A stretch of DNA of 64,000 nt from Tubiluchus corallicola (lineage: Eukaryota > Priapulida > Priapulimorpha > Priapulimorphida > Tubiluchidae), in contig JAQGDQ010000057.1 of assembly GCA_030141605.1 (NCBI GenBank), positions 62,001 to 126,000 of the forward strand, in the 5' to 3' direction. The notes under the pieces are model-generated. The model was given only the letters and a program-made list of their open reading frames with translations. It had not been told where the DNA came from and ran no database searches. The position numbers and the translations under genes are program-made. Position 1 is the first letter of the stretch. Every line of letters starts with the position of its first letter. This document shows, piece by piece, positions 13,255-25,900 of this stretch.

Positions 13255-13710
13255 CATGAGCTGCTAAGAAGTTTGTCTTCTTCCCCATTTAGAGAGAGAT
13301 TTTTTACTGATACTAAGTGAATGCCCTCTTGGCCTTTGATGAAGTTCAAAATGTTTGTTACTGCTAATTCGATCAATACCCTTGAGGATTCTGAATAACT
13401 GGATCATATACATTATCTGTGTCTTCTGTGTCTTAAGTGTTAAATGTGTCGTAACTTTTCAGCATAGGGTCTTTTGATAATCCCTGGAATAATTTTAGTT
13501 GCTTGTCATTGAACAATGATCACGTTCATAGTCATGTCTAAAATGGTTGCAGGTCACGTCAGCTGTGTAGTCCTTACTACTGATTTTTAGTGTTTGATCA
13601 TCATACCTGAATTTACGCTTTTGCTGATGTTAATGTACCTTCCGTGATACTTTCCATAATAATGCCCAGATCTTTTTCTTCAAAAGCATCATTCCCTTGT
13701 ACTGAGGCTA
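13255..13710 (-). pseudogene. CR1-like LINE C-terminal relic
   Basis: Minus-strand frames give, in order, FEEKDLGIIMES, QATKIIPGI, RPYAEKLRH, MIQLFRILKGIDRIS and RPRGHSLSISKK. These are the standard landmarks downstream of the reverse-transcriptase palm in CR1-type elements. Several stops and frame changes separate them. The stretch 13720-14360 up to the IST1 exon holds nothing recognised. Confidence 0.75.
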
Positions 13711-14398
13711 CTGTTATGTGGCATGATCACGTTACATATAAAAATATGATATTACTACTAGTTTAATAATTTAAAATTATGTTTTGTGTTTTAACATCTT
13801 CAGTCATTAATTCCAAAAGCTAGAAAATCCGGAACTAGAAAGAAAATTTTATATCTTCTGTCCTGAATATGAGTGTGTTATGTTTAAAAAACTCTTAAAA
13901 TGTTTAATTACAGAAATCGTGTTTTCCAGTTAACTGTGTGGTGAAGAACGGCATTTCACTTGGTCATGTTAATAAATATTTTTATGATTGGTCACAGGTC
14001 TCATATGTGGATCCTATTCATCTTTTCTCCAGTCGGTAGTTTTCTCCAGAATATTCTGTGAGTGTGAATCCATATGGAACCCACATGAATCTGAACTGCT
14101 GTAATATCGTTTGTCGCTTTAAGTAACTAGGCTAGTCTGTCCTAATACGTAGTTTATAGGTAGTTTTTACTTTATAAAATGTCTTGATTGTTTTTTCTAC
14201 AATTAAAAAGTTTTAAATGAGTCTAGGCGGGTAGATGAAAGTAGCATTGAATGGTGTTTTAGATTACTCAAACTATAGGTATTACCTTAACAGGTATAGT
14301 AGGTTCTTAGTTAGGACTACTATAATTGTATATAAATTCCTAAAATTACTTCTTTGTTTTAGGTGCAAAGCATAAATCAGCTAAACATTAAGCTAAAG

Positions 14399-17300
14399 AT
14401 GTTCAGCAGTGGGCCCAGCTACAACAAATTGAAGACCAACCTGCGTCTTGCTATCAACAGATTAAAGCTGTCTGAAAAGAAAAAGACGGAATTAGCTCAG
14501 AAAGCACGCAAGGAAATTGCAGATTATTTGTCAGGTAGGCGTATGTGAAAGAAGTATAACACTAGTAATCAAAAAGCCAAAAATGTTTCAACAGGCATGA
14601 ATCTAGGTCAGCAGATAAGTTGCTAGTGGATCTTGCATTTCATTGAAAATTCATATTTATTTTAAATTATGAAGTAAAATATGAAGCAATATTAATTATG
14701 AAGTCAATATTCATCAATATGGAAGCAAGCATTTCATGGAATTAGATTTCCTTGCTCAGTTTCTTTATGCATTTACATGTTATTTAGAATAACAAATGGG
14801 TGATGTGGATCTGATGAGGTATTTAAAGGTAAAAGGAAATGAATGTTAGTATGATCAGATTTCGTTCCGTGTGTTTTTGTGATCAAGCAATTATAATTAA
14901 TTCTTTAAAAATCACTAAAAGTTCATTTTCGGAAATTGCTGCTCTTCAATATATGCAAAGATGAGATCTTGTGTGAACTAACCGTAGTGCAATGATTTCT
15001 AAAATTTTATTCTACAGTACAAATACAACAGAATAAAAAAGAGGAAAATCAATTAAAATATGAAGTTCTCATTCCTTTACAAAACTCGTTTTTTTTATAG
15101 ATTTTTAACAGTTTAGCACTGTAGTTCTCATGTGACAGTTTTGTGTAAGATGTGGCATATAAGTCTTAGCAGTTACTATCGATATTCTGTTTTATCCACA
15201 GGAAGACATATGGTTACACAGAACATGTAAACTCGTAGTTTGACCTGTTTTTGGATAATTAAGTTGCAGTTTCCCTTTACAATAGTCAGTTTGTGGCAAT
15301 TCATCTCTCGTATTAACTTACCTTTAGAAAAAGAAAATTATTTACATCTAATTTGACTAGGACTCCAATGCTGATTAAATGTCTCATCTTAGAGAATTAG
15401 CATTTGTAACTCTTCAACAACAACATTCAAAATTCACTAGGTCTAGGTTTTGCCAGATTTTGGCTTGCAGTTTTTTGTACTGTGAATATCAGTTTTGTCT
15501 CTCATACATTGATAATTCTTGTATTATATATATTATATATTCTTATATTATATATTATATTACATTATATTAACAATTACGTGTATATTGCTTGTATTAG
15601 ATGCTAGCTTGTGTTCATTCTTAAGTAATCCTCATTACATATTTCACATCAAGATTTTCTAACACAGACTGCAATTTAAGTTCTCTAGTTTCACAGTTGC
15701 CAGACAATAATGTTTTTGTTATTACAGTTGTTTTTTAAATATTTTATTGTCGAATGAAACCTTCGAGTATGATTTCAGCGGGTAAAGATGAACGTGCAAA
15801 AATCAGAGTGGAACATATTATCCGTGAGGATTATTTAGTAGAAGCTATGGAACTGATTGAGATGTACTGTGACCTACTACTGGCAAGATTTGGCCTCATA
15901 CAACAAATGAAGTATGTATATCGTGAATTTTGTACCCTAAATAATTGTATTGTAATACAACCAGAAGGAAGGAGTTTACAATTTTCGACACAATTTAAAT
16001 AACCTAACCCTAATTGTGTTAAATGAAATTAGAAATTAAGTGAACTAATTTCTTGTGTGTGGAGAATTGTAAACTTTAGCCAACCAGAATACAAATTTTC
16101 AGAAAGTTTTAGTACGTGAGCATAAAGCATTCGTTTTGTTCAATGTATGCTGCACATAGTGAATTTACAGCTTGTTGTTTAACCAGTTGATCCTCTAGTT
16201 TTTTTATCGATATGATGCATACAGTATGTCCAAACAAATAATAATTATAATAATTTATTAGCCTCAAATCCATAAAATGCTCTAGGGCTTTACAATCAAT
16301 AATAGATAAAGTGTGAGTAAAAATATATCATGAATGGGCTTAAAAATTAGACACTACAATAAAAGTAAAAGCATAGTTAAATAATATATACAATAAAATT
16401 CTACAGTTAAAATTTAAGACATAATGGAAATCCAGTTTAAATTAATTTGATTACGTAATACAGGTTAGAAGCTTTTTCAAATAAAAAGGTTTTGAGGTAT
16501 ATTTTAAAAATAGATAGTGACTGCTCTGTATGAATAGATGTTTGATTCCAGAATAGTGGAACAGTAGATGAGAAGGACCATCTTCTACAAGTGACTAGTT
16601 ATGTTCTAGCAACTAACACTAACAAACACTAACAAATCGGGTGCAAAATTTCATTAAAATTAGTCAGATTCAGTTTGTTTGCTTTACAGTTTTTTATTTT
16701 GTGTTATATTAATTTATATCGTAGTTGGTGCCCTTTTATTTCACTTGTTATATATTTCCAGAACTGTAGATGATGGATTAGCTGAAGCAATATCAAGCAT
16801 AATCTGGGCAGCTCCCCGACTACAGACAGACATCCAAGAATTGCGTGTCATAGCCGAACAATTGGTCTCTAAGTATGGCAAGCCATATGGACAAGCGTGT
16901 AGGGAGAATTCGCTAGATCAAGTCAGCGAAAAATTAATGCATAAGCTGAGCGTACAAGCGCCACCTAAATTACTAGTGGAAAGGTAAGGTTCACAGATGT
17001 GTAGAATTCTGTGAAAAATTATTTACTGTTCAACTTTGATTCTGTGAAGTGATAGGATTTTTAGAGCATATCTGCACTAGCTGTTTTTTATTAAGTTCAT
17101 CCTTAATATTGTAATTTGCCATATAAGGCTTTAGTAATACACCTAGGTCATTGTACTATACCTGTCACGATACATTTGCAGGTTTTATAAAAGAACTAGA
17201 TGAAACTGTTGATAATGGATTCTAAACATATTTTATCAATCAATACTTTTAGGGTTAGTAAATGTTAAAATAACTTGATGTACTGTTTGATTGCTAGTTA

Positions 17301-19213
17301 TTACTTCTGTAATGTGTAGGCTATTTTATGCATTGTAAGCTTCCAAAAATGCAAAACATTTAAAAGTTGCTTGTGCATTTTCTGGTTCACTTCTGCCATT
17401 TCACAAGTTTATATGTAGACAACGTGATTAGCCTACTACAGATTAAACATCTTGCATTTTTAACCACTTTGGCTGGTAGCAGTGCTTGTGTTAATCAATT
17501 ACTGCTCACTGCACTAATTATTACATATCTACAGTACACTCTACATCTGCAGTTTGAATACACATCTTCTTTATTGGCATACGGTCAAGAGCTTGCTAAT
17601 TTGCTAAATATCATTGACTCAGACTTGATTCAGACATACCATCATAAAAGATATCACGTTGCATTAATACATTGATGTATCATTACAAGTCAAAGGTTAC
17701 CTAATCCTTTTAAAAGAGTTTTTAAAAAAGACATCTTTTAAAAGAGATTTTTGTCATTTTCCTATTCATTGAAATCGTGTCTCATTCCAGTAGTTGCAAA
17801 TCTAGTTTTGGGTGTAGGTAAAGCTAAGTAAATGTGCATTGCTGTTTTTAGGTATCTGATAGAAATAGCCAAGAGTCACAATGTGCCCTATGAACCTGAT
17901 CCATCAGTCATGCAGCAGGATGAAGTATTTGCAGCTGAATCACAACTCATAGATTTAGGTGGCAAACTTCGACCCCATCCCCCTCCGGGGCCAGGTGGGC
18001 CATCATATCATGGGGGCGGAGGTGGAGGCGGCATGGTGCCGCCGCAAATGGTCGGAGGTCCAGGGCCCGGTCCACCTCCTCAACCTTTTGCATACTCTGT
18101 ACCCCCAATTCCTAATGTAAGTATATAAAATTATTATTATTTCCACACTTTTAATGCTAACTGTTGATGCAGGACATTTCTGTTAGTTAGAAGACATTTT
18201 TGTTTTACGAGGATGTTTGCCAAATGTATTATCAAGTATTTGGACAAGTTCAAGGAAACAACAATAAATCGTTTGAAATATTCTGATTAGCAAGGTGGTA
18301 GAGTAAATTTGATACTATCGAGTGGAAGATGCATTATTATTCTTTAATTTAAGAGCACTTAAGCAAGTGCCAGTCTTGGTACTTACGTTGACACCAGGTT
18401 TTGATGGACGGTGTTTCATGTTTACTTATAAATACTGGATTTATATGTCTGCACTGGATGTCCTCATTTTTTCTAAGAACTCTCCTTCCTGTTCCTTATT
18501 ACTGCATTAATCTTGTCTGCTCTAGGCAACTGATTGATTGTTCTTGCCTATGGTACAAATGATCCTCTTCGTTCTTTGCTTTTCCTTTCTTGTTTTTCAG
18601 CTCGTCTGTTTTGTGTTGAAGCTTTTTACATTTTGTTTTACCATTAACTGCCTTTTTACCTTGACTGTTTCTGAACTTAGCTGTAGTAATTTTCTTGTTG
18701 CAGTGGACTGTGTTTTTTGCCATGATTCATGAAAGCCTTTGATGATGATTTGATTTCACGGATTTATCCACATTTGTTTATATCTAAGTTTGTTATTATT
18801 ATTTTTTGCATGTTTAGGTACCATACCCAGTGCCCGGCCCCTTTCCCACGCCGCCTCCCGGTTACAGTTATCCACCTTCTGGTGGGCGTTTTCCCTCCCC
18901 TCCCCGTCCTGATGAACCCTCTCCTAATTATAGTGACATTTTTACTGATTCATTCCATAATGACCCACCTACACAAAATAATGTACCTCCTTCGCAGCAG
19001 CAAGATGCAAAGCCACCGCTACCGAAGACGCCACCGAAGTCTGCTCCGAGTCCGGATGATACTCTGAACCTCCCGGAATTACCAGCCGTCCCAGTTAATA
19101 GTTTCCCTAACATGGGGGGAACAGTTGGTGGAGGTTCTACAGCAACTGGCGGAGACGATGTGGATTTTGATGATTTGACAAAAAGATTTGAAGAACTAAA
19201 AAAGAAGAAATAA
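14399..19213 (+). CDS. IST1: IST1 homolog, ESCRT-III regulator
   Basis: Five coding exons: 14399-14534, 15779-15911, 16762-16983, 17852-18116 and 18818-19213 (1152 nt, 383 residues plus stop; human IST1 is about 364). All introns are GT-AG with compatible phases. The N-terminal ~180 residues form the conserved Ist1 helical domain (INRLKLSEKKKTELAQKAR, IREDYLVEAME, LLLARFGLI, IIWAAPRLQ, LMHKLSVQAPP, YLIEIAKSHNVPYEPD). A Pro/Gly-rich linker follows. The C-terminus, DVDFDDLTKRFEELKKKK, is the MIT-interacting motif that binds VPS4 and other MIT-domain proteins. The family works with CHMP1 and VPS4 in ESCRT-III membrane scission, cytokinesis and endosomal sorting. The ATG lies 36 bases after an acceptor at 14361-14362, so a noncoding first exon exists upstream but was not located. 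The gene appears intact. Confidence 0.95.
16240..16586 (-). pseudogene. LINE 3' end in IST1 intron 2
   Basis: Minus-strand codons from 16586 to a stop at 16439-16437 (49 residues) carry the signature end of many non-LTR ORF2 proteins: a WSFSSTVPLFWNQ segment followed by SLSIFKIYLKTFLFEKA. An AT-rich 3' untranslated tail follows to about 16240. It lies antisense within the second coding intron of IST1. A relative of the tail sequence (cccataaaatgc) occurs at about 52990. Confidence 0.7.
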
Positions 19214-20545
19214 TGAACACATTGTTCGTTTCATTATTTAACTTCATTCATTGTAGGGCTGTTTTTGTCATTACTTCAAGTTATTTTTATATGTTTTTAG
19301 CAGGTAAATACAGCAAATAAATGTTCTTGTCACTCTGAATTACTCCTTTCTATTAAAAACTGTGAATTATCATTGATGAGGTACGTCTGATTTTTAAGAG
19401 CAGAATGAAATTTAACTACTCTAAATGTTAGTAGATCTTTGCACAATTTTTAACGTGTTCGTATATTGTCCTAGTGGATTAATTTTTGTCAACCATGTTA
19501 ACCTAAAAAATTTATTCGTATGTGACTAATTAAAAATTTAATTTAATAATCACTATTCATTAATCTGTTACTAGTTTATAGCTACCGAATTTCATTAATT
19601 CATTGATGAATTTATAGCTTATGATAATGGTAGTCCTCGCTGTTGAATTCATGTGAACAGATCAGGTTAATGTCTCGGTTGATAACAACGTTAATATCTA
19701 GACTATTACCTTGTGTTATGTAAGCATACTGGTTTGCTGTGATTAAAGTAATGTACAGTTTGACTTGTTAACATTTGCTGCCTTTTATAATTTAACTTAG
19801 TAGTGTCCAAGTAGTTTAATTGGTGGGCAGTAAAGCCAATATAGCAGGTTTGTATTACCAGTGAAATCAAATTAGAAGCATTTATCTAGTGTGATGCATT
19901 AATAAGAGTATAAGAGTACAGCAACGCATACTGCATTCAGGAATAATTCAGTTTTAACATTTTTTCAAAGTGTCATTACTGGTAGTTATTAGTTTGGGAG
20001 ACATTAGTTTGAAAAATTATTTCACACTTTGTTGTCAATGATTGTGATTAAATGGAAAACGACGCTGATGTAAATACAGTGTGTCTTAGAGACTCATTTA
20101 AAATGGTAGTCAGTACTGGGAGGAATTTGAACTGCATCAAGCTTTCGAAACTGTAACTGCAGGTACAGCTCAGGTGGATCTGTTTGGCATGTTTAAAATG
20201 TGACTAATTCTATCTTTGGATTAAAAAGTTTGGATCCAACAATTGTCACTATGATTACCTGCTGTAATGATTAATGATGGCTTTCATGTACAATTGGAGA
20301 CTTGTAGTGATTTTCAGATCTTGTTATTATTATTGTTAGAAATTAGCTCACTGTAATACTATAATGTCTGGAAAGCTAAGAGATCATAATGAGCCTTTGT
20401 AAATGCAGACGAATATGGAAAGTTATTTATGCTCTGCATAATTATGGAATGTAGATTAATATGTTTAATGCTACAACAGAGCTGTAAATGGATTGGAAAG
20501 TTATACTTTTTTAAAATTACAATAAAATGTGAAAAATAATTTGTT
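19214..20545 (+). other. IST1: probable IST1 3' UTR
   Basis: AT-rich sequence after the IST1 stop with no reading frame. Candidate AATAAA-type polyadenylation signals occur at about 19316 (caaataaatg) and about 20520 (caataaaatg), so two transcript ends are possible. Neither is proven. From 20545 to 22090 nothing recognisable was seen. Confidence 0.45.
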
Positions 20546-22094
20546 TGTTTGTGTAGTAAAGTATCAATAAGTTGTTTGTTATGTAAAGTTTAGTATTAAT
20601 TGTTATTCAGCTTTTGTAAGAAAACTTAAAAAAAACTAACAAAATATCTGCACATGCATGACATAACATTTTGCTTTATTAAGCTTATATAGATATAGAT
20701 GAAACATTGGTGGTACAATTGGGATTGGTATTTGGTCCTGATGATTCAATTCATCCCAAAGTAAACAACTGCAACATTGGCCATTATAATCTAATAATGG
20801 TAAAATGAAACTAAAATTATGACTGTGTAAATTGGCCAAGTATTCCACCTTATTAGCTTCTTTCAGTTCTTGACATTTTTTAGATAACTGAAGGGAAAAC
20901 ATGTAATTTGTTGGGAAAGTTATTTTGCGTGTTACTGCTCAGTCATCAACTTCGTCGTTTAGTAATTAATGAGCTTAGTAGCAGCAAAGTGTAATTGAGC
21001 ATTTCTATATTTTAGTTACATTGTTACTAACAAATTTTGTTTATTGTTTGTAAAAGCTGGTTAATTTTTAAAAAGAAGCCGGAATTCTCTTTGGATCAAC
21101 AGTTACTCAAGAGAGTCTGCTTGCTACATAAACCCTAGTTGAATCGAAACTGGCTATCCGTGCTAGATTTTTTTTTAAAGATTTCTGCTAAGGCAGCTGC
21201 GAAATATCAAATCACGTGTCGCGGTTAGCATGTTTATCATACTGTTAAAAAAAGTAATGTTTTGGTAACACTCCGGAAATTTGCAGAAAGGTTCATTTGA
21301 GAAAAAATAATAAAAGTAACTGGTGACGAGCAGCTGTGACCCAATTACTAAAGCGTACGTATCCATGTATGTCTAAAGTACAGTATACTTGAGCGTGGTT
21401 TGTTGCGTACACACGAAGTCACAGAAAAGAGTGAACTTTCAGCATTTAATTAACTAGTATAATGGCTTAAAGTACAGTGTACTCGGCTTTTGCATATTGC
21501 GGATTTTTTGTCGCGCCCAGTTGTTTGCTTTACTATGTATTTATACGTTTTTAATGCGTTTTTTACCTTAGCCTTAGGCTTTAGTTTAGGCTTTACCAGT
21601 CGTTTGCAAATTAATTTACAGTTAAATTTTATCCGTCATTCTTGGCGTTGCAAAACGTTGTCGGGCATGCACTGTGTGAAAATAATAAGTCACTGAGCGG
21701 CTTAGCACCCATGCAATACACTGCAACTCGCTACTGATATGTACAGTACTCATCAGGTGATGAATTCTACTGCAAAAACTTTTTGTACGAGGGATAAACA
21801 GAAGTTTTGTGCAAATGAAACTGACAGACTTTTTTAGCTCATTGACTTTACTGAACATGTTACACAACTATACAACTGAATGTGTGTGTGCAATTTAATA
21901 TGAAAAATTCAATATTTTTTTTTATTGAGGTTACATAAAATAGTTTTCATTGAATTTGAATATACTGCAAAGTAGATGGTATTTGACGGCATCTTCTAAA
22001 AGTGCTTTTACATCCTCTATGAAGCCACACGTACATTATTTACACACTTTTATTATTAATACGTACATCACATACGTATATGATTAGTCATGTA

Positions 22095-22613
22095 TGCTTA
22101 TAGAGGTTTGCAGGACACTACATCCATGTCATCAACAAGTCAAAGAAAGAGTATATCAAGCCCTGGTCAGACCCAAACTAGAATATGGTATTGCAGCCTG
22201 GAACCCATACACATTTACTGACATCAAGCACATCGAGCAAGTCCAGCGAAATGCAGCAATTTGTACGAAATGAATATACCAGAAATGCTGAAGTATCTAG
22301 GATGATTTCCGAACTCGGGTGAGAAACACTAAAAATTAGACGCCGACAAACGATACTAAACATCTTTCATGATATAGTGCATCACAGGATAGGTATAAAT
22401 TTACCAACTTACATCACCCCATCTCTCAAAAATAACAACAAATTTGTTCAGCCCTCAGCAAGAGTGAATATTTATTTATACTCCTACCCCAGAGCAATAC
22501 GTTTGTGGAACAAGCTTCATCCAGATATCAGAGAAATCCCTTCTAGAGATCACTTCCGAGCACAAGCACCCTCTGCTGTTTCTACCATGAGGGTGCCATC
22601 CTACCTAACCTAA
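22095..22613 (+). pseudogene. non-LTR retrotransposon RT C-terminal relic
   Basis: Plus-strand frames read VYQALVRPKLEYGIAAWNP, then IEQVQRNAA. After a one-base frameshift near 22257 they continue FVRNEYTRNAEVSRMISELG, an in-frame TGA where a Trp is expected, ETLKIRRRQTIL, and YPRAIRLWNKLHP to a stop at 22611-22613. This is the standard post-palm region of a jockey/L2-like reverse transcriptase and differs from the CR1-like fragments at 12-13 kb. It is inactive. Confidence 0.85.
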
Positions 22614-22953
22614 CCTGTCTGTAAATCTAACTGTGTTTTTAGCCTGCACCCACCATGTTTGTTTTGCTTGTTTCACCTCTTCTCATAACCTCTAATACCA
22701 TCATCAGTTAGCGAGTTGCAGCGTGTATGCTAACCATGTGCACCCCAAAACTTCTTGTATGTCATCAAAGACTTTTTAGAAGTTTATTATTCAAGATTTC
22801 AAGAGTACCTCGGTTATAGAGTACCTTTTTCTGGGCCCCTAACAGGTTTACTATAATGATGTTATACTGTATATATATCTTTTTTTGTTTCATTTGAGCA
22901 GCTTCTAGTGGTCCTGCTGGTAGTTCATTAGCTACTGAGAGGACGTTGATGAA

Positions 22954-25900
22954 ATGATGGGGGTAGGTCGCTCACGACTGACTAGGCTTGCTCTCATCTC
23001 TAAGTATGAGTGCAGAGAATGGCAGCATACTTTTTTACAGCCAAAGGCAAACCTTTGTAAAGTTTATCCTCTTACAATGTGGCATGTTCCAAGCTGTGTC
23101 ATAATTAGGTATTACATTTTCTCTAAAATGCCCAAATGCCACTGTATTCAGAAACTGTTTTCAACAAATTCCGAAGACCAAGCTTTCGTGCAGCATGCAG
23201 CTGCTGCTGAGTTGGTTGATGGACTTAATGGCGATGAAGATGGTGATGGTATGCTGAGCTTTGGAGATAATGCTTACAGAATGCTTAAAGCTTCAGATAG
23301 ATATGCCAGTCACATGTTTCACGATTCCAACTTACCAGTTAGAATGAGCAAGAAAAGATCTGATGAAGCTTTGAAGAATTTACTTTGTAATAAAGATTTC
23401 AGTGGTGATTTGACAAGCGAAGATTTTCTTAATGCAGTCTGGCTACTTGCTGTATGTGATGAATATGTGTTAAAGAAAGCTTTAGACCCGTACACTGGAG
23501 ATCACAAACTTGCTCTGCTCTTCGAAATAGGTATTAAACATTGCACTTCATTTTCGAATGATCAGCTAGTGAAGTTACTATCATGTTTTGTTCGATTAGG
23601 AACAGCGAACAGCCACTTGCTGACTAGTATAGTTCTTCATCTTGAGGAGGAATTTTGTAAAAGAGTCAGTCAATGGGATATTGATACTCTTTTAATGGTA
23701 GCTGACCTCTGGTGTGCAATTCGAGGAAAGTCGAAAAAGTTTCTGTTAACTGTACTACATTACTTTGCTAAGTTGCCTGACAAAGAATTCAATGACATTT
23801 TCTTGTCGCAGACTGTTCACTTGATTTATTTAACTGGCGTATGCCGCGGTGGTCCGCACTTCAATTTCTTTCAAAGGCTTGAAGCAAAGTTACTGAAAAT
23901 TGTGCAAGATCTTAGTGCAGACGAAGTGGGGATTGTCTGTCATGGTCTCTTCAAGGCTAGTGTTAGAATTGATTCTGCTGAATTGTTGAATGCATTTGCT
24001 GAAAAAGTTATGGATAACCTGCATTTGCAACAAAATTCTTATTGCCTTGTGAGTGTCTTGAAGCAATTCCGTTATTCAGGTTACGCGAAAAAGCAGTTTT
24101 TTGATAAACTGGGAAGGTATTTGCTTAGCCATCTACAGCACGAGAATATGGCGCTGCTGAATCACTATGCCAGTGCTTATGGAAGTGCAAGAATGTACGA
24201 CAAGTTAGTTTTTGATGTGTTTCTGCATAAAGCAGTCAGTAACCTCAAGGAACATCAGCAGCAACTCCAGAGAAGTGACCGTCTAGAACAACAAAAGCAA
24301 CGTCAGTATCGCATGCAGCATCATGCTGTGATCAGAGCCATGCAGCAGCACCCTGATGTTCGTGCTCGATCAAAGGACATTTCGAGGTTCATGTGGGCAA
24401 TTACCACTGTTGGGCATCCAGTTCCTGATTCTGTCATTAGGGTCTTTGTGACAGAAATGAAGAGAAGGTTGGCATCCAGGGAACTATGGAGGTACCCTCA
24501 TTGTTTGGTGGACTTTCTGTACTCACTTGCCTTGAGAGGAATTTATCCAACTGAGCTTCTTAGTGTTGCATTGAGCAGCCGTTTTCTCAAGTGTCTTGAA
24601 GGTTTGTTTATAGTGTTTGTGAAATTTATTGTTTTTTTACCTACTGAAGAGGGAGGCGCTATTTAACTACTACCACTAAATAGATAACTTCGCATATATT
24701 TTTGGTTAATGCCGTCTCTTACCTTTGAATGCCAAACGAAATGCTTAAAGATGCCAAGCAAAATGTGATAAAATCGTTGAAAACAATGAACCTACCTTCA
24801 GTTTCAGTGATTTCTCTGGTTTTGTTTGTTATATGAATTAATGTGTCCAGTAAGTAGCAATCCTAATAAATTGTATTGTTTTGTGAATTGTTACTTCTAG
24901 TACAATTTGATCAGCTTAGTTATCCCAGTGTTCATTTTCTTGACAGTTGATGCGATGAATTTTTTTTGAAGCACTGTTGTGAATTTTGTTGGCTTGTTAT
25001 AAATTCATAATTGCAATTTTGAGTATGCTTGCTAAGAATAAGTTCTTTCAACAACATTAAGTAACATGCAGGCAATCAACTGAAGTGTCATCTTCATTTT
25101 CAAAAAGACAAGTAAAATTCCTAAAAAGTAACATTCTAGTAACTAAATCTTGATTTGCCCAAAATTTAAATATACAGTAGGTGCCGCTTAATAGACTCAC
25201 TCTGGGACCGAAGTGTTTTGACCCAATAAACCGACTGAACCTATTAACCGATGGGTGTAGTATTACTGGTATAGTTTAAGTCACCAGCTTAGTATGCACA
25301 GCAAAGGTTTTTAATGAATTTTCGAAACAGAGTAATGCCTAAATTCCTTTGTGCCGTTAAAAATTAAAAAAATTGTTTAAAACATTAATTTATGTTTGTG
25401 AATCAGAAATAAATTAAAAAGTATTCTTTTTAATTCACAAAAAAATTCCTTTCAAGTCGGCTGCTTCATTTTATCATGAAGAAGTTGGCTCACAAGGTTA
25501 TCATAATGATAAAAATGTTGAAAATTTGCTGTTGTATGATGCACATATTCTCGTAAAATGCTTAGTGCTTGGCATGCTTGAATTGTTGGTGGTGCCCGTG
25601 TTTTACTACAAGTATAGCTTCGTCTGTAGTTTCGCCTAAGCTCCTGCAGGCTATAATTGTGATGTGCTTCTGTACTGTACCTGCGTCCCTGGCATAACAG
25701 CAACATCTTACTGATTAATCTTTTGGGCAAAGACATTTTCTGGCACTTCAAAAACAAACTGCTAAGCAAGTGATTAAATGTTTAGCTTCCAGGAATTCTT
25801 GGGTAACGAGGTTAATTGCAGTGGACCCCCCTGACAAAGCAAACCATTAGGCTAGCATAATTAGCATATGACAAACATTCCTGCTTACAAACAAAACGGT

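Noticed and set aside
22595-22617. Telomere-like CCTAACCTAACC
   Set aside because: Only two to three units at the end of a LINE relic; too short for an interstitial telomere array.
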